Part shown: in pieces, positions 1-5,553 of the stretch
Position numbering within the stretch: position 1 is the first letter of the stretch
Layout: every line of letters begins with the position of its first letter
NCBI GenBank assembly: GCA_035256085.1
Contig: DATEYP010000145.1
Location: forward strand, 1-5,553
Direction: 5' to 3'
DNA from: UBA6901 sp035256085
GTDB lineage: Bacteria > Pseudomonadota > Gammaproteobacteria > Acidiferrobacterales > UBA6901
Length of the DNA: 5,553 nucleotides
Position numbers and translations under genes: made by a program
The notes under the pieces: generated by a model
What the model saw: only the letters and a program-made list of their open reading frames with translations
What the model was told of the DNA's origin: nothing
Database searches by the model: none

Positions 1-312
1 CGTATGTTTGAGATTGAGTATTGATTTTACCTCAATAAGTTTGCTCCATTGGTCTGGACGAGAATGCTGGATCTGCTTATAGCCGCTGGCGTCATCCGAG
101 GGAACATACTTGTGAACTGCGCTGATTCTGAATTTTTTGCCAAGTGTCCAAAATGTTGGCTTCACGTGAACCGCGCTCATCGACAGCTTACGAAGAATTG
201 ATTTTGATACTCCTACGACCGTATAACCAACGGACCCAAGGATGGCTGCGCCTACGACGGGGTGCTTTTCGATCCAGTTAATCGCTTCCATTATATCGGT
301 AACGGTTATCAC
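1..312 (-). CDS. Partial hypothetical protein, N-terminal part, runs off the left edge
   Basis: An open frame of 104 codons runs on the minus strand from a GTG at 312 to the window edge without a stop, so only the N-terminus is present. I do not recognise the protein. The start GTG is preceded by GAGGG at about 5 bases, a plausible ribosome site; an in-frame ATG at 291 has no clear one. Near the N-terminus, after NWIEKH, there is a hydrophobic glycine/valine-rich segment (PVVGAAILGSVGYTVVGV) that could be a single membrane anchor. It is followed by a basic stretch (SKSILRK) and then a soluble-looking region. The codons are AT-richer than in the other genes here, which suggests a different origin. 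Operator-like palindromes lie just upstream (346-392). The long open frame, sensible start and amino-acid mix support real coding; function is unknown. Confidence 0.55.
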   Translation of the reverse strand, partial: MITVTDIMEAINWIEKHPVVGAAILGSVGYTVVGVSKSILRKLSMSAVHVKPTFWTLGKKFRISAVHKYVPSDDASGYKQIQHSRPDQWSKLIEVKSILNLKHT

Positions 313-343
313 AAGAGCCCTCGATGAGGTGGCCTAACAGTGT

Positions 344-372
344 ATTAGACAGAGTTCTGTAATTTCAGGTAA
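344..372 (-). promoter_or_regulatory. Candidate promoter for the left-edge gene
   Basis: On the minus strand a TCTAAT (-10, positions 344-349) lies 17 bases after TTACCT (-35, positions 367-372), about 31 bases ahead of the GTG at 312. The -10 matches 5 of 6 consensus bases and the -35 only 3 of 6. Both boxes overlap the operator-like repeats, the usual arrangement for repression. This is a weak match on its own; the overlap with the palindromes is the main support. Confidence 0.3.
346..360. promoter_or_regulatory. Second, imperfect copy of the operator motif
   Basis: TAGACAGAGTTCTGT at 346-360 repeats TAGACAGAATTCTGT at 373-387 with one mismatch, 27 bases away. It is itself an imperfect palindrome with core ACAGAGTTCTGT. 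Two copies of one symmetric motif in a promoter-proximal position support an operator pair for the leftward gene. Confidence 0.5.
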
Positions 373-392
373 TAGACAGAATTCTGTCTATT
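371..392. promoter_or_regulatory. Perfect 22-bp palindrome, probable repressor operator
   Basis: The half-site AATAGACAGAA is followed directly by its exact reverse complement, giving a 22-base perfect palindrome with no spacer and GAATTC at the centre. It has no poly-T tract and lies upstream of the minus-strand gene ending at 312, so it looks like a binding site for a dimeric repressor rather than a terminator. Size and symmetry resemble TetR-family operators, but no regulator gene is visible in the window, so the family is a guess. Confidence 0.6.
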
Positions 393-524
393 CCGGTTAT
401 CTCAAGTCTGTTCAGAAACCAGCATGTCTGCACTTTTCCTCCTTATTCAGGACCATAAACTACGCTTGGAGCAGCAGTTTGTCTCCTGGAAATACAGAAT
501 GTGGACGCGCCGCTCGAAAGCGAG
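393..524. other. Intergenic stretch, nothing recognised
   Basis: This lies between the operator-like palindromes and the end of the deacetylase gene. No plausible gene, tRNA or strong terminator is visible. The only structure near the deacetylase stop is a weak 4-bp hairpin (CGCT-CGAA-AGCG) with no T tract. Confidence 0.5.
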
Positions 525-1451
525 CTAAGCGGTGCCGAGCATCGCCTGTATATGCGCCACCACCGAGCGGCCCAGGACTGGCAGGTTGTAGCCGCCTTCC
601 AGCGTTGAAACGACGCGGCCGTGCGCGTGCCGGTTGGCCACCTTCATGGTCTGTTCGGTCACCCAGAAATAATCGCTCTCGTCGAAATTCAGCTGCGCGA
701 GATCATCGTCCCGGTGCGCGTCGAAGCCTGCCGAGAACATCACCAGTTGCGGTTTGAATGCCTCAAGCGCCGGCAGCCAGCGCGTTTCGACGACCTGCCG
801 AAACTGCTTCCCGCCGGAACCGGCGGCCAGTGGTGTGTTAATAATGTGATCCGCGGTCGGCGCGGTGCCGCTGTGGGGGTAATACGGATGTTGAAAGGTG
901 GAGCAGAACAGCACGCGCGCATCCGTGCCAAAAATATCTTCGGTGCCATTGCCGTGGTGTACGTCGAAATCCAGGATAGCGACACGTTCGATGCCGTGCT
1001 CGGCCATGGCGTGCGCGGCGCCGACCGCCACGTTGTTAAATAAACAAAAGCCCATCGCACGATGGCGTTTCGCATGGTGTCCGGGCGGCCGCACGCTGCA
1101 AAAAACCGCGCTCACTTCGCCGCGCATCACCAGATCCACGCCCTGCACCGCCGCACCGGCGGCGTGCAATGCCGCCGACAGGGTATAGGGGTTCATCGAC
1201 GTGTCGGGGTCGAGGGCCACCGTGCCTTGTTGCGGCGCCAATCGGAAGATCGACTCGACGTAATCCGGGTCGTGCACACGCTCCAGCTGTTCGCGCGTTG
1301 CCGCGGGCGATTCGTAATGACGCAACACGCCATCCAGCCGCGAGGCGATGAGCTGATCGTGGATCGCCCACAGGCGCGCCGGTCTCTCGGGGTGCCACGC
1401 GCCCATCTCGTGGCGCGCGCAATCCGGATGGGTGATCAGGGCGACTGTCAT
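525..1451 (-). CDS. Histone deacetylase family protein (class II-like, zinc-dependent amidohydrolase)
   Basis: A 308-residue protein, usual length for bacterial members of the arginase/deacetylase fold. It should hydrolyse acyl groups from lysine side chains of cytoplasmic proteins, or possibly from acetylpolyamines. Visible motifs, numbered from the ATG at 1451: HPERPAR at 20-26; RPPGHHA at 121-127, whose H125/H126 match the catalytic histidine pair; GFCLFNN at 134-140; DFDVHHGNG at 161-169, giving zinc ligands D163 and H165; SAGFDAH at 240-246, giving the third ligand D244; and EGGYN at 285-289 with the transition-state tyrosine Y288. No catalytic residue is missing and there is no signal peptide. 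An ATG at 1457 is only one or two bases from GAGAG, whereas the ATG at 1451 has it about 7 bases upstream and gives the family-like start MTVALITHPDC; I chose 1451. It is divergent from the acetyltransferase gene, suggesting it reverses that enzyme's modification. The exact substrate cannot be read from sequence. Confidence 0.95.
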   Translation of the reverse strand: MTVALITHPDCARHEMGAWHPERPARLWAIHDQLIASRLDGVLRHYESPAATREQLERVHDPDYVESIFRLAPQQGTVALDPDTSMNPYTLSAALHAAGAAVQGVDLVMRGEVSAVFCSVRPPGHHAKRHRAMGFCLFNNVAVGAAHAMAEHGIERVAILDFDVHHGNGTEDIFGTDARVLFCSTFQHPYYPHSGTAPTADHIINTPLAAGSGGKQFRQVVETRWLPALEAFKPQLVMFSAGFDAHRDDDLAQLNFDESDYFWVTEQTMKVANRHAHGRVVSTLEGGYNLPVLGRSVVAHIQAMLGTA

Positions 1452-1506
1452 GTTCATTCTCTCAATACAAGAGTAGGCTGAAAAGCGTATCCAACAATTG
1501 GTAATT

Positions 1507-1638
1507 CCTTCTCCCTCCGGGACGACTCCAGGGATGGAGGAGGTAGAACGAAGTTCGGAACCCTAGTCGAGAAGGCGGAGATGAGGGGATAATAAATCAT
1601 GTTCTCCTCACCCTCACCCTCTCCCGGAGGGAGAGGGG
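1507..1638. repeat. Inverted-repeat (REP/MITE-like) element in the divergent intergenic region
   Basis: CCTTCTCCCTCCGGGA at 1507-1522 recurs inverted at 1622-1637 with 15 of 16 bases matching. Each end also folds on itself: TTCTCCCTCC (1509-1518) pairs 9 of 10 with GGAGGTAGAA (1539-1548), and the right end is a perfect 9-bp hairpin. The inner ends of both arms begin GTTCT when read towards the outside. There is no open reading frame inside. This resembles a bacterial interspersed palindromic element; its position between two divergent start codons means it must lie in or next to their promoters. Confidence 0.6.
1617..1637. repeat. Perfect 9-bp hairpin, CCCTCTCCC-gga-GGGAGAGGG
   Basis: A strong stem of nine uninterrupted base pairs with a three-base loop forms the right end of the inverted-repeat element. 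It lacks a following T tract and lies upstream of both neighbouring genes, so it is not a normal terminator for either. The surrounding CTCACCCTCACCCTCTCCC is of a kind repeated in many GC-rich proteobacterial genomes. Confidence 0.65.
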
Positions 1639-1695
1639 ACTATTAGAAGTTCACTTAAGAGAGTGCCATGTTGGCACACCAGGGACGATCTGAGA

Positions 1696-4378
1696 ATGGG
1701 GCTGCACTATCTCGACCGGCTGTTTGCGCCGCACGCGGTCGCCGTCTTCGGCGCCAGCGAGGAGCCCGACAACGTCGGCACCCTGGTGTTTCGCAATCTG
1801 CTCGCGGGCGGATTCAGCGGCGAACTGTATGCGGTCAATCCCAGACATAAACACGTGCAGGGAAAACCCTGTTATCCGGATATCGAGCACATCCGCAAGG
1901 CCGTGGACCTGGCCGTAATCGCCACACCCGCGCACACTGTGCCGGACATCATTCGCCGTTGCGGCGAGGCGGGCGTGCGCGTCGCGGTGATTCTGTCGGC
2001 CGGTTTCAGTGAAACGGGCGATGCGGGCGCGGCACTCGAAAAGGAAATACTCGAGCACGCGCGTCTCCATGACATGCGCATCGTCGGGCCAAATTGTCTC
2101 GGCATTTTGCGCCCGCCGTCGGGACTCAACGCCAGCTTCAGCAACAACAGTGCGACGCCCGGCCGCATGGCGCTGGTTTCGCAGTCGGGCGCCTTGTGCA
2201 CCGCGGTGCTCGATTGGGCGCAGAGCAAGGCGATCGGTTTCTCCGCCATTGTTTCGCTCGGCGATGCCGCCGACGTGGATTTCGGCGATGTGCTCGGTTT
2301 CCTGGCCATGGACCCGCACACGAGCAGCATCCTGCTGTACGTCGAAGGCATTCGCAATGCGCGCCGCTTTCTCAGCGGCCTGCGCATCGCGGCGCGCCTC
2401 AAGCCCGTGGTCGTGGTCAAGGCCGGGCGGCATGCCGCCCGGCTCGCGCGCCGCGGTCTCGCATACCGGTGCGCTGGTCGGCGGCGACGATGTTTTCCAT
2501 GCCGCCCTGCGGCGCGCCGGCGTGGTGCGCGCCTACACCATCAAGCAGCTGTTCGCCGCGGCCGAGGTCCTGTCCAGCCGCAACGTCCGGGTGCAGGGCA
2601 ATCGCCTGGCGATTATCACCAACGGCGGCGGTCCGGGTGTCATGGCGGCCGATCGTGCCGCGGAAATGGATGTGGCCTTGCCGGACCTTAGCCCGCAGAC
2701 GCTGCAGGCCTTGAATGCCGCACTGCCGGCGCATTGGTCGCAGGGCAACCCGGTGGATATTCTCGGCGATGCCGGGCCGGAGCGTTATCAACAGGCGTTG
2801 AGCCTGTGCCTCGCCGACCCGGTCATCGACGGCGTGCTGGTCATGCTCACGCCGCAGGCCATGACGAAACCACTGGCGGTGGCGGAAGCCACGGTTGCGG
2901 CGGCGAAGTCGAGCGCCAAGCCGGTGCTCACCTGCTGGATGGGCGAGGGCCAGGTGGACGCGGCGCGCGCCCTGTTCGGACAGCAACAGCTGGCGCACTT
3001 CGATACGCCCGAAGCCTCGGTCGAGGCGTTCTCGTTTCTGGCCAGTTACCGCCGCAACCAGCAGCTGCTCATGCAGGTGCCCGAGCCGCTTGGCCGCAGC
3101 AGCGAACCGGACGTGGAAGGCGCACGGCTCATTATCGAAGAAGTTCTGGCCGCAGGGCGCACGCTGCTCAGTGAACTGGAAAGCAAGGCAATCCTCAGGG
3201 CGTTCGGCGTGCCGGTGGTGGAAACGGTCGAGGCGAACTCCGCCAGCCAGGCCCTGGTCGTGGCCGAATCGCTCGGTTTTCCGCTGGCGATGAAAATCAA
3301 CTCACCCGACATCACGCACAAGTCGGATGTGTCCGGTGTGCGCCTCAACATTCAAACCGCCGGTGCCGTGCGCACTGCATTTAACGAACTGATCGAAAGC
3401 GTGAAGCGCAAGCGCCCGGATGCGACCATCACCGGCGTCACGCTCGAACCCATGGCCAAGCGCGCGAACGGCCGCGAAACCATGGTCGGCGTCGGGCGCG
3501 ACCCGGTGTTCGGCCCGGCCATCAGCTTCGGCGCCGGCGGCACCACCGTGGAGGTGATGCACGACAGCTTTGTCTCGCTGCCGCCGCTCAATCGTTTCAT
3601 CGCCGCACAGATGATCGAACGCACGCGCATTAATCGTCTGCTCGGTGCGTTTCGCAACCTGCCGCCGGTGCATCGTGAGGCGCTGGAGAATGTGCTGCTG
3701 CGCGTCTCGGAGCTCGTGTGCGAGTTGCCGCAGGTCGTCGAAATGGACATCAACCCGCTGATCGTCGATGAGCACGGCGCGATCGCGGTCGATGCGCGCA
3801 TCAGCGTGGCGCGTCCCACGCATGCCGCGCGGCCTTATGCGCACATGGCGATCCATCCCTACCCGAGTCACCTGGCGAACCGCCAGCAATTGGCCGATGG
3901 CACCAACCTGCTCATTCGTCCCATCCGCCCCGAGGACGGCGGCATCGAACAGGAATTCGTGCGCGCGCTGTCACCGCAGTCCAAATACTTCCGCTTCATG
4001 CGCGCGTTGCACGAGCTGACCCCGGAGATGCTGGTGCGCTTTACCCAGATCGACTACGACCAGGAGATGGCGCTGATTGCCGTGGTCATGGATAACGACC
4101 GGGAAATCGAAGTGGGCGTGGCGCGTTACGCGACCCTGCCGGACGGCAAGTCGTGTGAATTCGCCATCGTGGTCGCGGACGCGTGGCGCCAGCGCGGTAT
4201 CGGCTTTCAGCTCATGAGCCAGCTGATGGACATCGCGCGTTCGCGTGACCTCGAAATCATGTCGAGTGAAGTGCTGTCCGAAAACACCGGCATGCTGGCA
4301 CTGGCAGAAAGGCTGGGGCTCACCACCAACTCCGGCGTGGAGTCGCCCGGCATTCGATTTGTCGCGCGCCGCCTCTGA
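1696..4378 (+). CDS. Pat/PatZ-type ADP-forming acyl-CoA synthetase-GNAT fusion (protein lysine acetyltransferase), frame broken by one extra base
   Basis: With one base removed near 2438-2440 this reads as 893 residues, close to the 886 of E. coli PatZ. Domains in order: CoA-binding Rossmann domain (about 8-130, FGAS at 18-21); succinyl-CoA-ligase-like domains (about 155-470) with SQSGAL at 162-167, SHTGAL with H256, and NGGGPG from N309; ATP-grasp domain (about 489-715) with ITHKSDVSG around H541 and EMDINPL at 682-688; GNAT domain (737-893) with acetyl-CoA-binding motif RQRGIG at 831-836 and likely catalytic E821. Enzymes of this type acetylate lysines of acetyl-CoA synthetase and other metabolic enzymes; the N-terminal part may bind or make acyl-CoA. 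The ATG at 1696 fits the family start (MGLHYLDRLFAPHAVAVFGAS); AGGGA lies 10 bases upstream. A GTG at 1663 would add 11 atypical residues. As written, the first frame ends at 2691 and the correct second frame continues to 4378. Either an assembly error or a recent pseudogene. Confidence 0.93.
2438..2440 (+). other. Frameshift site: probable extra C in a CCC run
   Basis: Up to KAGRHA the conserved protein is read in the frame of 1696; from SRAAVSHTGAL onward it is read in the frame one base later. Deleting one C from the run in GCCGCCCGGCTC restores an uninterrupted family-like sequence (KAGRHAAGSRAAVSHTGAL). The change must lie between about 2434 and 2446, and the homopolymer is the most likely point. 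No recognised programmed-frameshift signal is apparent. Confidence 0.85.
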
Positions 4379-4403
4379 CGGCGCTTTAACCTAGAGAACT
4401 CAC

Positions 4404-4901
4404 TCAGCCCGACTTTTTCCTCTTGTAGAAAAACCACGCATACAGCACCGCAAGCAGCAGCACGTTCGGGAAATAAATGATCGGATCACTCCACGGCACG
4501 CCGTTGACGTGCGCATCCGAGATCGGCCACAGGAATGGTGTCGGGAAGAAAGCGTCGTTGTGCGTGAAGATGTCCAGCGTTATATGCAGTCCCCACGCGC
4601 TCAGTTCCATGAGCGGCTTTCCGCGCGCGATCCACACCAGCACGAACATAGCCGCGAACACCACCAGGCTGTGCGTCGTGTTGTAGAGACTGTACGCGTA
4701 GGCAGGGATGAGCGCGGGGTCTGGGGGATGGCTGAGGCCATACAGGAATTCCAGCCCGTGCAGCAGCAGACCGTTCGCGAATACCAGCCCGAACGAGAAA
4801 AAATCCGGCGCCATGCCGATCAGGAGCGCCGTCCAAAAGCTCCTGCGGCTGGCGCGGCCGAAAGCGATCGCGCCCCAGAGTCCGTGCGAAACGATGTCCA
4901 T
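4404..4901 (-). CDS. Small integral membrane protein, YdjM/DUF457-like putative metal-dependent hydrolase
   Basis: A 165-residue protein whose C-terminus converges on the acetyltransferase gene with only 25 bases between the stops. It has three or four hydrophobic segments, roughly 21-42, 76-93, a weaker one near 102-112, and 139-159, then a basic tail KRKKSG likely facing the cytoplasm. Conserved-looking polar residues sit at membrane edges: H6 in SHGLWG, D33 in APDFF, H77 in NTTHS, and H106, D110 and H114 in LHITLDIFTH. This pattern is typical of the membrane-bound metal-dependent hydrolase family that includes LexA-regulated YdjM; the reaction is unknown even there. The ATG at 4901 gives the family-like start MDIVSHG; a TTG at 4928 would add nine polar residues. 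No good ribosome site is visible for either. No LexA box was seen. The region just upstream is a broken copy of the acetyltransferase tail, so its promoter may be new or it may rely on read-through from the tRNA. Family assignment is by motif only. Confidence 0.8.
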   Translation of the reverse strand: MDIVSHGLWGAIAFGRASRRSFWTALLIGMAPDFFSFGLVFANGLLLHGLEFLYGLSHPPDPALIPAYAYSLYNTTHSLVVFAAMFVLVWIARGKPLMELSAWGLHITLDIFTHNDAFFPTPFLWPISDAHVNGVPWSDPIIYFPNVLLLAVLYAWFFYKRKKSG

Positions 4902-4927
4902 GCGATGGTCGTTAGTTCTGCCTGCCA

Positions 4928-5047
4928 ATGTTTAACGAAGTGCTGGCCGAAAACACCGGTATGTTGGCATTGGCTGAAAGACCGGGTTTCACCACCAAAT
5001 CCGGCGTGGAGTCGCCCGCCATTCGATTTGTCTCGTGCCGCCTCTGA
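4928..5047 (+). pseudogene. Diverged duplicate of the last 40 codons of the acetyltransferase gene
   Basis: This aligns without gaps to 4259-4378, the end of the GNAT domain, with 103 of 120 bases identical by my count and the same reading frame and TGA stop. The encoded tail reads NEVLAENTGMLALAER then SGVESPAIRFVSCRL, against SEVLSENTGMLALAER and SGVESPGIRFVARRL; 30 of 39 residues match. Weak similarity continues about 12 bases past the stop, while upstream of 4928 none is seen. Of the 15 changed codons nine alter the amino acid, including L to P and R to C, which fits loss of selection. It is too short to fold as a GNAT domain, so it is a remnant, although by chance it starts with an in-frame ATG. 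Confidence 0.9.
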
Positions 5048-5116
5048 TGGTGCGTGAACGTGCTGTAAATGGCCAGCGATGAGCAATGCGAAATATCACC
5101 AGCAGGGCAGGGAAAA
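5048..5116. other. Short spacer between gene remnant and tRNA
   Basis: No gene or clear tRNA terminator is seen. Reading leftward from the tRNA, the encoded CCA is followed directly by four T residues, without a hairpin beforehand other than the tRNA itself. Confidence 0.4.
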
Positions 5117-5192
5117 TGGTGGCCGGGGGCAGAATTGAACTGCCGACACTGCGATTTTCAGTCGCATGCTCTACCAACTGAGCTACCCGGCC
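5117..5192 (-). tRNA. tRNA-Phe (anticodon GAA)
   Basis: The minus strand folds into a complete 76-base tRNA. The acceptor stem pairs GGCCGGG with CCCGGCC, followed by discriminator A and an encoded CCA (complement of 5117-5119). The D arm is GCTC-AGTTGGTAGA-GC, the anticodon stem TGCGA/TCGCA encloses loop CTGAAAA with anticodon GAA, and the T arm is GGCAG-TTCAATT-CTGCC. All stems pair correctly, so it should be functional and decode UUU/UUC as phenylalanine. Confidence 0.97.
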
Positions 5193-5204
5193 GTGGGAGG
5201 GCGG

Positions 5205-5233
5205 ATTATAGAGAACTGCCCGGGGATTGTAAA
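5205..5233 (-). promoter_or_regulatory. Sigma70 promoter of tRNA-Phe
   Basis: On the minus strand TTTACA (5228-5233) is followed after exactly 17 bases by a perfect TATAAT (5205-5210), 12 bases ahead of the mature tRNA 5' end at 5192. The bases between -10 and the tRNA are GC-rich (CCGCCCTCCCAC), like the discriminators of stringently controlled stable-RNA promoters. Confidence 0.85.
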
Positions 5234-5317
5234 AAAACCCCGATCGAGGCGAATGGTACTTGCTTAAGCGCCCTTGCCCGAGAATACGGCGCTTGGGCCA
5301 TGAAATGCGTAACACGT

Positions 5318-5371
5318 AGCCCGCATGCAGCCCTTCGACTTCGCTCAGGACAGGCGCAGCGGAATGCGGGG
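5318..5371 (+). repeat. REP-like unit, first copy, interrupted by a 24-base insertion
   Basis: AGCCCGCATGCAG (5318-5330) and CGCAGCGGAATGCGGGG (5355-5371) together match the intact inverted copy at 5398-5427 in 27 of 30 positions, once the bases at 5331-5354 are removed. With the other copy it forms a long imperfect stem around a loop at about 5372-5397. Confidence 0.75.
5331..5354. repeat. Short inserted repeat, CTTCGACTTCGCTCAGGACA type
   Basis: These 24 bases sit exactly between the two halves of the REP-like unit. The motif CTTCGACTTCGCTCAGGACA is familiar from many environmental bacterial genomes as a dispersed short repeat; that is from memory, not a search. A CAG trinucleotide lies before the insert and near its end, but it is too short to claim as a target duplication. 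Confidence 0.55.
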
Positions 5372-5397
5372 GAAAATGCTCATGCCGCGGCGCCGAT

Positions 5398-5427
5398 CCC
5401 CGGATTCCGCTGCGCTTCATCCGGGCT
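5398..5427 (-). repeat. REP-like unit, second (intact) copy, inverted
   Basis: The minus strand reads AGCCCGGATGAAG then CGCAGCGGAATCCGGGG, an intact copy of the unit seen interrupted at 5318-5371. ATCCGGGCT at 5419-5427 recurs at 5473-5481, perhaps a further fragment. Such units are typical of intergenic DNA in gammaproteobacteria. Confidence 0.75.
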
Positions 5428-5553
5428 TGTATGCTTCTCCTCGCACCCGAAAGGTGCTGGGGTGGAGGGACGATCCGGGCTATCTGCCGTTGTTGCGGAC
5501 AGACTCACGTAGCCATGTCCCCACCCTGTCTTCACGAACGTCGATTTGGGATG
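5428..5553. other. Right-end stretch without a supported gene
   Basis: Beyond the REP-like pair I see no gene I can support. A minus-strand frame is open from the right edge to a TGA at 5380-5382, but its last part is the translated REP unit (SPDEAQRNPG), so it is at best the degraded end of something outside the window. Confidence 0.4.
5443..5457. repeat. Small hairpin GCACC-cgaaa-GGTGC
   Basis: A perfect 5-bp GC-rich stem with a five-base loop. There is no T tract on either side and no gene that it clearly terminates; its role is unknown. Confidence 0.35.

Noticed and set aside
507..530. Terminator hairpin at the end of the deacetylase gene
   Set aside because: The best stem is only 4 bp and no T run follows in the direction of transcription.
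479..757. A plus-strand open frame rich in R, P and A
   Set aside because: It is antisense to the end of the deacetylase gene, has low-complexity GC-driven composition and no good ribosome site.
1651..2433. Long minus-strand open frames opposite the acetyltransferase gene
   Set aside because: They mirror high GC at third codon positions of the real gene; no family-like sequence is seen.
2434..2446. Programmed +1 frameshifting in the acetyltransferase gene
   Set aside because: There is no recognisable slippery codon, stop-codon pause or stimulatory element, and the family does not need one; a one-base indel is simpler.
4259..5047. The duplicated gene tail as a transposon target-site duplication
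   Set aside because: At 120 bases and about 86% identity it is far too long and diverged for a target duplication, and no terminal inverted repeats or transposase are present.
5117..5192. tRNA-Phe as an integrated-element attachment site
   Set aside because: No second copy of the tRNA 3' end and no integrase are seen in the window.
4989..5420. A 143-codon minus-strand open frame
   Set aside because: It reads straight through the tRNA-Phe and the gene remnant; it is a chance frame over a structural RNA.
5380..5553. Minus-strand frame open from the right edge to a TGA at 5380-5382
   Set aside because: The C-terminal third is a translated REP unit and no family is recognisable; at best it is a degraded end of a gene outside the window.

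Overview
The window looks like chromosomal DNA of a GC-rich proteobacterium, most likely a gammaproteobacterium. This rests on the type of protein-acetylation genes present, on short REP-like repeats of the 'AGCCCGGATGAAGCGCAG' kind, and on a proteobacterial tRNA-Phe with an encoded CCA and a near-consensus sigma70 promoter. No taxonomic search was possible, so this is an inference.

Layout. Positions 1-312 hold the N-terminal part of an unrecognised minus-strand gene that runs off the left edge. It is visibly more AT-rich than the rest and is preceded by two copies of a palindromic, operator-like sequence (346-392). Positions 525-1451 (minus) encode a class II histone-deacetylase-like amidohydrolase with all zinc and catalytic residues. 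A roughly 240-base divergent intergenic region follows, largely filled by an inverted-repeat element (1507-1638). Positions 1696-4378 (plus) encode a Pat/PatZ-type protein: an ADP-forming acyl-CoA synthetase module fused to a C-terminal GNAT acetyltransferase. Its frame is broken once by one extra C near 2438-2440. Convergent to it, 4404-4901 (minus) encodes a small membrane protein resembling the YdjM/DUF457 metal-dependent hydrolase family. Positions 4928-5047 are a diverged copy of the last 40 codons of the acetyltransferase gene. A tRNA-Phe(GAA) lies at 5117-5192 (minus) with a clear promoter. The right end is non-coding repeat DNA: an inverted pair of REP-like units, one interrupted by a second short repeat.

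How it fits together. The deacetylase and the acetyltransferase are transcribed divergently from one intergenic region and could form a reversible lysine-acylation switch for central metabolism, analogous in content to the AcuA/AcuC pair that controls acetyl-CoA synthetase in Bacillus. The acetyltransferase keeps the histidine expected of a working ADP-forming acyl-CoA synthetase, which enterobacterial Pat is thought to lack, so the intact form may be bifunctional. The most unusual signals are the frameshift just before that histidine, the duplicated gene tail on the far side of the membrane-protein gene, and the nested repeats at the right end.
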